A DNA stretch of 64,000 bases from positions 62,001 through 126,000 of the forward strand of contig JALUUL010000014.1 in NCBI GenBank assembly GCA_027021385.1. The letters run 5' to 3'. Below, piece by piece: positions 10,701 through 17,750 of this stretch. The notes under the pieces were generated by a model. It did no database searches, had not been told where the DNA came from, and was given only the letters and a program-made list of their open reading frames with translations. This stretch comes from Planctomycetota bacterium (lineage in GTDB: Bacteria; Planctomycetota; UBA1135; GCA-002748355). Position 1 is the stretch's first letter. Each line of letters starts with the position of its first letter. The position numbers and the translations under genes are program-made.

Positions 10701-11116
10701 CCCGGACGGAATCCGCCATTGGTGTAAGTATCGTTGCTCGGAAGCTTGGGCCGGAACTCCAACACCTTGTGGTCGATCTCGCCGACGTCGTTCTTCCCGT
10801 AGGCGAAGGTCCCGACGACCTGTTCCGAGACCGGGTTCCCACCCAGGTCGAAGACCGAGAAGGCCACGGAGTTGAAGTTCACCGAGTCCAGATCGATCGG
10901 GTTGCTGAAAAAGATCTTCAGGCTCTGATTCAGGAAGATCCGCCCGTTGTTCGTCGGCTCGGTCTTCAGGACCAGGAACGCTCCTCCGGTCAGGGAGGAG
11001 GAGGACCCGCCGGAGCAACCCGGCAGGGCCAGGGCCGCGATCCAGAGAAGGCCGAGGAGGCCGGACTTGGCGAGGACGCCGGAACGCTTGGGGAAGGATT
11101 GGGCCATTTGAGTCAT
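7775..11116 (-). CDS. Ig-like and glycine-rich lipoprotein, long member of the unit (Y1)
   Basis: Predicted 1113-residue lipoprotein (lipobox ALPGC, Cys34) of unknown function. An N-terminal Big_5-like Ig domain carries IFLNQSLKIFFSNPIDL and is paralogous to the 619-residue protein. A second Ig-like strand, VEVRLRFNQPLNPAST, follows. From about residue 430 a beta-strand segment (IPAGVTVRGVGPNPMVFLAT) leads into some 300 residues very rich in Gly, with several Cys, resembling Gly-rich beta-helical surface proteins. The C-terminus (VRFNLSYDYKN to RFLLLPYRF) resembles the end of the two giant lipoproteins. The frame stays open 342 codons further upstream, but the start at 11116 has GGAG 7 nt before it and a proper signal peptide follows. 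Confidence 0.78.
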   Translation of the reverse strand: MTQMAQSFPKRSGVLAKSGLLGLLWIAALALPGCSGGSSSSLTGGAFLVLKTEPTNNGRIFLNQSLKIFFSNPIDLDSVNFNSVAFSVFDLGGNPVSEQVVGTFAYGKNDVGEIDHKVLEFRPKLPSNDTYTNGGFRPGRQYIVSLVGSAKGGGSPSIKDADGRQISAASPIRSLTFRTNSGTTPRELFLDTKVGGPRVSKIDIRPKVGTKVTLNRLGEVPVEVRLRFNQPLNPASTNVPLRQDTDPLNFVFRNKGRIYLEYDDPELGDRQWIPSAVEMPENDSSGATVVLRPDGVLPNNAKIRIMVLADLEDISGESNVQDASYIPIVGTFQTEEAFASQFDAVVLTFQNDDLLDPEAPFLDPVAEVKNGVLSASFDFEGLQTLFDYGPLTKEVVLNTDFTTVTPKNGPPFTVSGGVFSFRNVEIPAGVTVRGVGPNPMVFLATGNVEVRGHLSVNGGDGASVDTLNSANFPTAGGAGACSGGNGGQGSPKTGMVSLTGEDGFGPRQFPGGGGKGGKTDCTGTGAGAGGGGGSQAVQGDPDYYGQYKKGTSNFHKIIEGHGGVGRGGSPPPAGGAAGPILFKDSSDINNFWGRQVTPKGEVVTGELKAPVGGSGGGGGGDRSSGARCQATTNYIMDEKAGGGGGAGGALVIKALGKITVGPQGLISADGGNGGGGEMAGSSFQGGGGGGGSGGMVVLMSATGIDIYKHGGTWSSGTKPWNSDFAITADGGIGASSGRRLKYIGAGYWNTGRPNLGGFGGMGVVQLMTPPGSDSDGTKNVLDDNIQVLESSGKPAPSGDKIRYLFGGDIRPNPILMPAPFSRFSQARTRWISTGATLRREVTSTGAGPRALLAPAKAGPEYRFAGVQKTGLTAGYLATNPANGLYTPPVVPINGTTRFPVASASAGSATIRTQSAHVVRLAKAALPGDGRYQNYRARLINKAGTSLGDWKILGHDKSTIYLDASEGALPNGTDKCEILAKFFDVVTEGSSGLGEVYSVNVGGKTFFYPLANIQIGFAFHKSPWAPKYDDPKNPTTDSNRFPTKLGTFVSDLETSGPGSNQEKLRALHYPYVQMMVRFNLSYDYKNPDVNSGPVKVGPDTKKPALRFLLLPYRF

Positions 11117-11138
11117 CGGGCATCTCCGATGGGAACGG

Positions 11139-11183
11139 AATACGTATTTTCTCGTTGTGGAAGTCATGGACCGGAGAGGTCCA
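11139..11183 (-). promoter_or_regulatory. Inverted repeats in the gap before the Gly-rich lipoprotein
   Basis: The 95-bp gap contains a hairpin with a 6-bp TGGACC/GGTCCA stem and 5-nt loop (11167-11183). A perfect 10-bp palindrome, AATACGTATT (11139-11148), lies in a local A/T-rich patch. The hairpin could end or attenuate the upstream transcript. The palindrome could be an operator or part of a promoter for the downstream gene. No convincing -35 box is visible. Confidence 0.35.
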
Positions 11184-11211
11184 CTCGGGACCGCCGGGGG
11201 GGGATGTATGC

Positions 11212-14200
11212 CTAGGGCTTCTCCTCGATACGGTAGATCAACGCGAAAGTATCCATGCTCGGCAAGATCGGCGGATCCGTTTCGACGTTGTTCTCGAAGA
11301 TGAAGCGGAAATTCATTAGGCGCGTGTCCTTGGGCGCCATGTAGTAGGCGCTGAGGAAACGCGAATCGAAGAGCTTGTTCGGGTCTTCGGTGTATTTCGT
11401 CAATCGCTGGGTGTACTGATAATCCCACTTGTAGCCGGAAGATGCGTTCACCCTCCGGACATGGGCGTCCCCGGCGACCAGGGGGTCGTAGGGCGCGAAA
11501 CTCCCCCGACCCACGTCCGCCCCACGAAACTGGGGAATGATCTTCGTCCCGTTCGGCAAGGACGACAGGGGAGGCTCGATCACCATGTCGAACTTCGGAA
11601 CAGTGTTCGGAGTGAAGGTGTACGGTCCGAGCCTCGGATCGTTGTCCTTGTTCGTTTTCGCGGCGTTGTGAGGATCCGCCAGCGGGATGAACCCGGACGT
11701 GGCGACCGAGAACCTCTTCAGGAAATCGAAACGGGCCCAGTAGAAGGTGTTGTCCCCCCAACGGGTCCTCCCTCCTGTCGGGGTCCAACCGCCCTGAGCG
11801 GTCGTTTGGGAAGCCGGATTCACCTTGTTCGTCGAGGATGTCGTCCTGCCGCCGGCCGAGTAGGCGCGCCAGACGGGCATCGGAGAGGAGGTCACCGTGA
11901 TCGCGATCTGCCAGCCGTTGGCCCCCGTCGCCTTCCAGGGGTTCCCCTTCGGAAGATTCGGATCGTCGGGATAGGACCAGAAATCGGCGAGGAGGGGAAG
12001 AGCGATCGTTCCGATCCTCCCGTCCTCGGGTCTCCAGTTCCGGAGATAGGGATTGGATCCGTCCCACCGCGTCTTGAACGGACTGAGGATCGAGAACTCG
12101 CCGTCTCCCCCTCCGGTCAGGGTCGAACGCTCGTCCCTCCATGTGAAGTAGGGCTTCTGGAAGGTAGGAAGAGGCAGATAGCGCCGGATCTTGTTGGGCT
12201 CGAAGACCGAATCCCTATGGCGGAAAACCAGAGTCTGATCGAGGAAAGCGGGATGGGGAGCGGGCCTTTCCTCGATGTTGACCCGATCGTTGTAGGAGGT
12301 CGCCTGGGGTTTCATGTTTCGGGCGTAGTTCAGATAGAACGTCGAGTTGAGCCCTGAGGACGGATAGAACGGCAGGGCCGAGGAGTTGCCCACGCAGGGA
12401 CTCGGCCGGCGCTCGGAATGCCCGAGATAGAGGGTCAGGCGGTCGAAGATGTCGAAGCTCGTCCTCGGCGCCCTCGGGGAATCCTGGAACGGCGCCCACC
12501 ACATCTGCTCGACGTCGAGGTTGAAATCGAAGGGGTCGGTCCTGGACAGGGACAGGTCGATCTCCCGCCAGACGGTCTGAAGGCGGCACCCTAGGGGGTT
12601 CAAGGGATTCTGAATCGGCTGCTTCAAGGTGGTCAGCGCGGTCAGCGGCGCGCGCGTCCCGGAAGGACAGAAGGACAGCGCGGGGTCCGAGGGCGAGGGG
12701 ATCTGGTTCTTGTCGTCGGCATAGGCAGAGACCCGGGTCGTCGGACGCCCGTGGATCTTCCCGTTGAAGAAGAAGAAGGCCCCGAACAGGTCCGCCAGGG
12801 TCCCGCTGTCCTCGTCCTCGTCGGCCGCGAGGAAGCGCCGCACGAGATTGACCACCCGGTTGTTCGGGTAGAGGGGTTCGCCGTTCTTGTTCCTGCGCGT
12901 ATCGAGGAAGAACTCGATCGAGATGTTCTCCTTCAGGGGTTGGCCCGGGCTCTGCGTGAACTGGAGATCGACCGGATTCCCGGAAAAGTCCCGGATCCCC
13001 TTGTTGCCCCCGATCAGGTGCAGGTAGTAGGGCCGGTTTTTCGCCCGCAGGGTGTCGTCCAGGTAGAAACCGAAGGGAGGCGAGAGCCGGACGGCCGTCG
13101 CGGAACCGTCCTCGTCGAAGACCTGCGCGTAGATCAGATGCGGAGTCCCGTCCTTCGGAGTCAGGACGGTCTTCGTGCTCGAACTCGTCGCAAGGATCAG
13201 CGAATCGGTCGATTTGACGGTCGCGAGATCCACGGGCTTCGAAAACCTCACGATGACGGAGGCGAAGGGGGAGACGTCCTTGTTGGGTTGGAAGGTCTTG
13301 CCCGCCTGCTGCACGGGGGGCGGGGAGAAGTTGAGGAAGTAGGTCGGGTTGTCCTTGTCTCCGTTGAACTCGGTCGAGAGGACGGCGATCGGCGCGTTGT
13401 CGATCAGCCAGGGCTCCCGGAGCTTCAGGTCCGTCGGGTAGCCCGGGCGCTTCGCGGGGTCGTAATTCTCGAAAAGCGTCGCATCACGCACGAGGACGGT
13501 GACGTGCTGCTCGGCAGCCTTCCCCTTGTCGCCGTCGGGGTCCTCCACGATCTCGGTCACGGCCGCGGCCTTCCCTTCGGAACCCGGAGGGAAGAGCTTG
13601 ATCACGTCGCCTCGGTCGAACTCGTGCTTGATCCCGGCTTTGTAGATCGTCAAACGCTGGACGGTCGGAGAGAGGATTTCGACCTTCTCCAGACGCATCG
13701 GAAGCTCCCCGATCATCCGGGGCGGAATGACGTCGCGGATGAAACCGCGGGAGATCCCGACGCTGTCGTCCTTCGCGTTGCCGGAGCGGAAATCGCGGAT
13801 GAGGGACTTCTGGCCTGCGAGGTTCGTTCCCAGGGAGTTCCCGTTCACGTTCTGGCGGAGTCCGCGCAGGCGCAGGGGGCCCTCGAGGGCGATCGCGATC
13901 CGGATGTTCGCCCCGGACGAGTTCTGACTCTCGGGAAGCCCGCTCGCGTTGTTCGGGACGTTCAGGAGAGCCCCCTCGGCCCCGAGAAGGACGGGGTCCA
14001 GGATGATCTGGTCCCCTTTGTAGGCGATGCGGGTCGGAATCAAGCGGAAATCGCCGCGGGGGTCCCCGTCGGTCGGATCCCCGAGGATCTCGAGCAACTG
14101 GACCGCCTCGTTGTTCCGGATCCCGATGACCCGATCGTTCTCGTCCTTGACGAGGAAGAAATCCTCCGTGACCCCGAGGTCCTTGTTGAAACGTAGGCGG

Positions 14201-14727
14201 ATCCCTCCGTTCCGCGGGGCGACGCTGAAGGGCAGGGCCCCGGTGTCCTGGCCGTAGTACCCGGGAGAGATCCGGATGACCTTGTCGTCGAGAGCATCGA
14301 CCGCGGCCCTGAAGGCCGGAGAGCCGATCTCGCGCGTGATCAGGAGCTTGGGCTGCAGGGTATCGGGATCGAAACCGATGAAGTCGTAGAGGACCTCGCT
14401 GTCCAGCTTGTTCTCGTTGGTCTGGCGTTCGTCCTGGATGTCCGGCCCTACCAGCATGTCCTTCTGGTAGAGCTGGAGGATCGTCCGCCCCCTCTTGTCG
14501 ACGGTCTTCAGGCCGTAGACATCCGCGAGGCGGCCGATCTCGATCCCGATCAGCTCCGCGTTCCCGCCCGCCTTCGCCGTCCCTCCGGTCGAGGCGGAAC
14601 CTCCCCCGCCGCAGGAAGCGAGAAGGGCGGCCCCGAGCAGGGCGACACCCAGACCCCGACGGAAGCGGCGAGCGGGGAGAGCGCCGGGAATGGTGTGCGT
14701 GGCGTCGCGCTTCATAAGGCTACTCAT
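11212..14727 (-). CDS. Giant Ig-like lipoprotein, first copy (X1)
   Basis: Predicted 1171-residue exported lipoprotein (lipobox LLASC, Cys39) of unknown function. After a Gly/Ser-rich linker it has Ig-like modules with GIRLRFNKDLGV and ASVIVRFSKPVDLAT, typical of SbsA/Big_5 domains. A long region shared with the 1241-residue paralog follows (IALPLLADF with PDD, AQGGW followed by YWARFDF). It ends in LMNFRFIFENN followed by FALIYR. Either the ATG at 14727 or the one at 14715 could be used; neither has a strong Shine-Dalgarno. It is the first gene of the leftward lipoprotein cluster, 474 bp downstream of pyrB. Confidence 0.78.
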   Translation of the reverse strand: MSSLMKRDATHTIPGALPARRFRRGLGVALLGAALLASCGGGGSASTGGTAKAGGNAELIGIEIGRLADVYGLKTVDKRGRTILQLYQKDMLVGPDIQDERQTNENKLDSEVLYDFIGFDPDTLQPKLLITREIGSPAFRAAVDALDDKVIRISPGYYGQDTGALPFSVAPRNGGIRLRFNKDLGVTEDFFLVKDENDRVIGIRNNEAVQLLEILGDPTDGDPRGDFRLIPTRIAYKGDQIILDPVLLGAEGALLNVPNNASGLPESQNSSGANIRIAIALEGPLRLRGLRQNVNGNSLGTNLAGQKSLIRDFRSGNAKDDSVGISRGFIRDVIPPRMIGELPMRLEKVEILSPTVQRLTIYKAGIKHEFDRGDVIKLFPPGSEGKAAAVTEIVEDPDGDKGKAAEQHVTVLVRDATLFENYDPAKRPGYPTDLKLREPWLIDNAPIAVLSTEFNGDKDNPTYFLNFSPPPVQQAGKTFQPNKDVSPFASVIVRFSKPVDLATVKSTDSLILATSSSTKTVLTPKDGTPHLIYAQVFDEDGSATAVRLSPPFGFYLDDTLRAKNRPYYLHLIGGNKGIRDFSGNPVDLQFTQSPGQPLKENISIEFFLDTRRNKNGEPLYPNNRVVNLVRRFLAADEDEDSGTLADLFGAFFFFNGKIHGRPTTRVSAYADDKNQIPSPSDPALSFCPSGTRAPLTALTTLKQPIQNPLNPLGCRLQTVWREIDLSLSRTDPFDFNLDVEQMWWAPFQDSPRAPRTSFDIFDRLTLYLGHSERRPSPCVGNSSALPFYPSSGLNSTFYLNYARNMKPQATSYNDRVNIEERPAPHPAFLDQTLVFRHRDSVFEPNKIRRYLPLPTFQKPYFTWRDERSTLTGGGDGEFSILSPFKTRWDGSNPYLRNWRPEDGRIGTIALPLLADFWSYPDDPNLPKGNPWKATGANGWQIAITVTSSPMPVWRAYSAGGRTTSSTNKVNPASQTTAQGGWTPTGGRTRWGDNTFYWARFDFLKRFSVATSGFIPLADPHNAAKTNKDNDPRLGPYTFTPNTVPKFDMVIEPPLSSLPNGTKIIPQFRGADVGRGSFAPYDPLVAGDAHVRRVNASSGYKWDYQYTQRLTKYTEDPNKLFDSRFLSAYYMAPKDTRLMNFRFIFENNVETDPPILPSMDTFALIYRIEEKP

Positions 14728-15201
14728 ATCAAGGGGTTGTCAGCAGGCATCCCGGACTCGACCGGGGGGTTCCGGAGGAGGACCCCACGGGGAAGCAGGA
14801 ACAATCGTCGATCGACCGGGATCGCCCGGAAGCTTGACCGGGAACTCCCGGAAGACGAAGGTCCCCGGCACCGGTGCGAGCGGGCCCGAAAAGCATACCT
14901 CATGCGTCCCCGGGGGGCGACGGCGGATCATGAGGAGGAACCTTCGGTCCCGGGCTGGAGATCCGGAGAAACCCTGGAAGTTCCGAGCAAAGGTCATTCC
15001 GGAGGCGGCCACCTTTCGAAAAGGAACACAAGATCCTTTGCGACAAGAGATTGGGTAAAACCCATCCCCTCCTGGAGCTGAGGTCCCGAGCGGTGTCGCT
15101 CAGGAAGAGACCGAGGACGCCCATCCGGGCCCGTCTTCGCCCGGCCGGAGGATGCACCCGCCTCCGGGAGGATTGGAGGATTATCGAAACGACGACCCCG
15201 T
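14728..15201. other. 474-bp gap between pyrB and the lipoprotein cluster
   Basis: No credible gene is seen. The gap should hold the end of the pyrB transcript and the promoter of the lipoprotein cluster. On the minus strand, GATAAT at 15180-15185 and TATGCT at 14892-14897 resemble -10 boxes, but neither has a good -35. A TGGGT/ACCCA mini-hairpin lies near 15052-15064. Short frames crossing the gap look like GC-driven artefacts. Confidence 0.4.
15145..15167 (-). terminator. Hairpin after pyrB
   Basis: A perfect 7-bp CCGGAGG/CCTCCGG stem with a 9-nt loop lies about 35 nt past the pyrB stop on the minus strand. There is no T-run, so it could act as a 3'-end stabiliser or a factor-dependent terminator. 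Confidence 0.3.
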
Positions 15202-16545
15202 TCAGACGGTCTCTGTCTCCCGGCCGAAGCCCGCCTCCCGGGCGCTCTCCGGATCGAGGAAGTAGACCCGCCTGTCGGGACGGATCCTTCGAGCCTCCGG
15301 GGAGTTCCCGCGATGGAGGATCCGCGATTCCTTGTGGGCGACGAAGAGGGGGCGCTCTTCCCACCCGCAGAACACGCATTGGAGCAGGGGGGGGAGATCC
15401 TCGAGGATCCAGAATTCCGGAGACAGGTATCGACGCCCCTCCCGGACCGTGATGCATTTGGGATTCCGGCAGCGGATCCCGAGATCGGAGAGGTAGACCG
15501 CGGGGCGCTCCGGGCGGAAGGCCGGAACCCCGAGCTCGATCTTCCCAAGGAGGAAGGCGAGCAGCGCCATCCGGATCGGGACCCCGAGGGCCGCCTGGCG
15601 GAAGTACAGGGCCCGGGGATCCCGGTCCAGGTCGTAGGAGATCTCGTCGACCCGGGGGAGGGGATGCATGACCCTCGCCTCCTTCAAGGGCCCCTCGGAG
15701 AGGGTCCTCGGGCCGAGGCTCGGGTAGCCCTCGTCCAGGTCCTCTTCCCCGTGGCGTTCCCTCTGGGAGCGGGTCATGTAGACCGCGTCGATGTGCTCGG
15801 GACGAAGGTCCTCGCGGCCCAGGAAGAGAGACTGCTGATGGGGTTTTCCGGGGGTGATGTAGATCGCGTCTTGTCGTGGAACCAGGCCCTTCAGGTCCCC
15901 GATGCCGACCCGTTCGACCCGCGCCCCCCACCGGCGCTCGAGCCGCCGGAGAACGTGGTCGGGAATCTCCATCCCCGGGAACGGGACGCAGGCGATCCGC
16001 CCCCCGAAGCGGGCGAGGGCGTAGGCGAAGGAGTGGATCGTCCGGGAATACTTGAGATCTCCGCAGAGCACGACCTCGAGCCCCTCGAGACTCCCCTTCT
16101 CCCGCCACAGGGTGTAGAGGTCGCAGAGCGTCTGCGTAGGGTGCTCGTGGGCGCCGTCGCCGGCGTTCACGACCGGAACCTCCGCGAAGCGGGCCACGAC
16201 CCGCGCGGCCCCCTCGTCCCCGTGGCGCAGGACGATCAGGTCGGCGTACCGCCCGCCGACGACCCTCGCCGTATCGGCCAGGCTCTCCCCCTTCGCGGCA
16301 CTCGTCATCGGCCCCTGCGTAGCAGAGATCACCCCTCCCCCCAGGCGGAGCATCGCAGACTCGAACGAGAGCCGCGTCCTCGTCGAAGGCTCGAAGAAGA
16401 GGGTCGCGAGGATCGAACCCGGACAGAGGGCGGACCAGGCCTTCAGATTTTCCTGGAAACGGTCGGCTCGCTCGAAGAGCGCGAGGATCTCGTCGTTGCC
16501 GAGGTCGTCGATCGAGACCAGGTCCCGCTTCCCGCCGTCCGTCAT
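15202..16545 (-). CDS. pyrB: Aspartate carbamoyltransferase fused to a PyrI-type zinc domain
   Basis: Catalyses carbamoyl phosphate plus aspartate to N-carbamoylaspartate in pyrimidine synthesis. The 447-residue protein has a complete catalytic domain (about 1-335). STRTR is at 54-58, the active-site Lys is in AAKGES (Lys85), HPTQ is at 135-138, and HPLPRVDEI is near 294-302. The C-terminal part carries Cys359-x4-Cys364-x25-Cys390-x2-Cys393, matching the zinc site of the E. coli regulatory chain PyrI (C-x4-C-x23-C-x2-C). The nucleotide-binding allosteric domain of PyrI is absent. About 50 further residues follow the zinc domain. The ATG overlaps the MnmE-like gene's TGA by 4 bases, suggesting coupling. 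A start 42 codons upstream is possible but adds low-complexity sequence. Confidence 0.9.
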   Translation of the reverse strand: MTDGGKRDLVSIDDLGNDEILALFERADRFQENLKAWSALCPGSILATLFFEPSTRTRLSFESAMLRLGGGVISATQGPMTSAAKGESLADTARVVGGRYADLIVLRHGDEGAARVVARFAEVPVVNAGDGAHEHPTQTLCDLYTLWREKGSLEGLEVVLCGDLKYSRTIHSFAYALARFGGRIACVPFPGMEIPDHVLRRLERRWGARVERVGIGDLKGLVPRQDAIYITPGKPHQQSLFLGREDLRPEHIDAVYMTRSQRERHGEEDLDEGYPSLGPRTLSEGPLKEARVMHPLPRVDEISYDLDRDPRALYFRQAALGVPIRMALLAFLLGKIELGVPAFRPERPAVYLSDLGIRCRNPKCITVREGRRYLSPEFWILEDLPPLLQCVFCGWEERPLFVAHKESRILHRGNSPEARRIRPDRRVYFLDPESAREAGFGRETETV

Positions 16546-17750
16546 GGATCCTCGTTCCCGCCCGTCGAAACCCCGCCGCCGCCTCCGCCGCCCGGCCCGG
16601 GCGCATCCTCCCCGGGACCGTCGGATCGCGCAAGCTCCTCCAGATGTTCGCGGGGAATCGGAGGGATCCACGCGGCCTCGACGCGGGGGGGACGGGAGGG
16701 CATGCCGAGCCTCCGGCAGACCTCACCGAGAACCCGGTCCCGGACCTGTTCCGGAGGATCCCCCGCCAGATCCACCTCGAGTTCCCCCGTGGGGAGGGGA
16801 CCGCAGGAGGTTCCGGGGAAGGTCCCGGGCGCTCCCGTTCGGATCCGGAGGCGGGGAAGGTCCGAGAGCCCCCCCGCCTCGAGCAGGGTCTCGAACTCCC
16901 TTTCGACCCCGAACCCGGATCCGGGCCGGCAGAGCAGGAGGAGGTCGGCGCGACCCGCCGCCTCGATCCCGCAGGAAAAAGCCTCCCGGTCAAGGGAAGC
17001 TGGCCGGTCCGGAAAACCGGCGGTATCGAGGAGGCGGAAGGGCCAGCCTCGCCAGGCGAGATCCAGGGGCACGGGATCACGTGTCAGGCCGGGATGCGGC
17101 CCGGCACGGATTCGCTCGGCTCCCGCAAGGAGGTTGCAGAGGCTGCTCTTGCCGGCGTTCACCGGGCCGAGGACGGCGAGGACCTTCGGACGGAACAGGG
17201 GCAGGAAGACCTCCCCCCGGGCAAGCAGGCGGCGGGCGTTCCCGGCCGTCTCTTCCTTCGGCCACCGGTCCCCAACCCGGGATTCCCCCCTCGCGGCGCG
17301 GAGGAAGCCCGCGAGCCCCTCCGGCCCGCATTGAGCCAGGGCGACGCGGCACCCCTCGCTCGTCGGGGCTCCGAGAGCCGTGGCGAACAGGGCTCGTTCG
17401 ATCTCCCCCTCGAACCACTCCCGGGCCGCACGCTCGGCCCGGCCCGGCTCTCCGGAGGAGGCCCCGCCCCCCGATCCCCAGGACTCGAACAGGCTGCGGA
17501 GCCTGTAGGGGTTCCCATGCAGGTGGAGTTCGATCCCCCCGTCCCGGGGATCCCCGAAGCAGAGCACAGGTTCTCGAGTCCCCCCCGGGGCCCGGATCCG
17601 GCAGAGGAAGTGCTCCCCCGGATGCGGCGCCCTCCGGCAGCCCAGTTTTTCAAGGCATCTCCTCCCCGCCTCGCCCTCGAAGCGCAGGACGGCGAGGGCC
17701 GACTCTCCGAGGGGGGTCAGGAGGCGGACGGAGGGGAGCCCGCGCTTCAC
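16542..17750 (-). CDS. Degenerate MnmE-like (TrmE) GTPase
   Basis: Related to MnmE, the GTPase that modifies the wobble uridine of some tRNAs, but incomplete (402 residues, versus about 450 usual). The N-terminal part keeps ESALAVLRF and IELHLHGNP, which resemble the folate-binding domain. The G domain has a P-loop GPVNAGKS at 195-202, TRD at 223-225 and DTAG at 242-245. No NKxD base-recognition motif is present; the corresponding stretch reads RIRTGAPG. The C-terminal C(I/L)GK motif needed for tRNA modification is missing. The C-terminus is a short helix plus a Gly-rich tail. The GTG start at 17750 overlaps the coaX stop by 4 bases and has GGAGG upstream, preferred over the ATG at 17807 inside coaX. 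Confidence 0.75.
   Translation of the reverse strand: MKRGLPSVRLLTPLGESALAVLRFEGEAGRRCLEKLGCRRAPHPGEHFLCRIRAPGGTREPVLCFGDPRDGGIELHLHGNPYRLRSLFESWGSGGGASSGEPGRAERAAREWFEGEIERALFATALGAPTSEGCRVALAQCGPEGLAGFLRAARGESRVGDRWPKEETAGNARRLLARGEVFLPLFRPKVLAVLGPVNAGKSSLCNLLAGAERIRAGPHPGLTRDPVPLDLAWRGWPFRLLDTAGFPDRPASLDREAFSCGIEAAGRADLLLLCRPGSGFGVEREFETLLEAGGLSDLPRLRIRTGAPGTFPGTSCGPLPTGELEVDLAGDPPEQVRDRVLGEVCRRLGMPSRPPRVEAAWIPPIPREHLEELARSDGPGEDAPGPGGGGGGGVSTGGNEDP

Noticed and set aside
11117-12142. 342-codon upstream extension of the Gly-rich lipoprotein frame
   Set aside because: It overlaps the preceding lipoprotein gene in another frame and would bury the signal peptide; the start at 11116 has a Shine-Dalgarno and lipobox.
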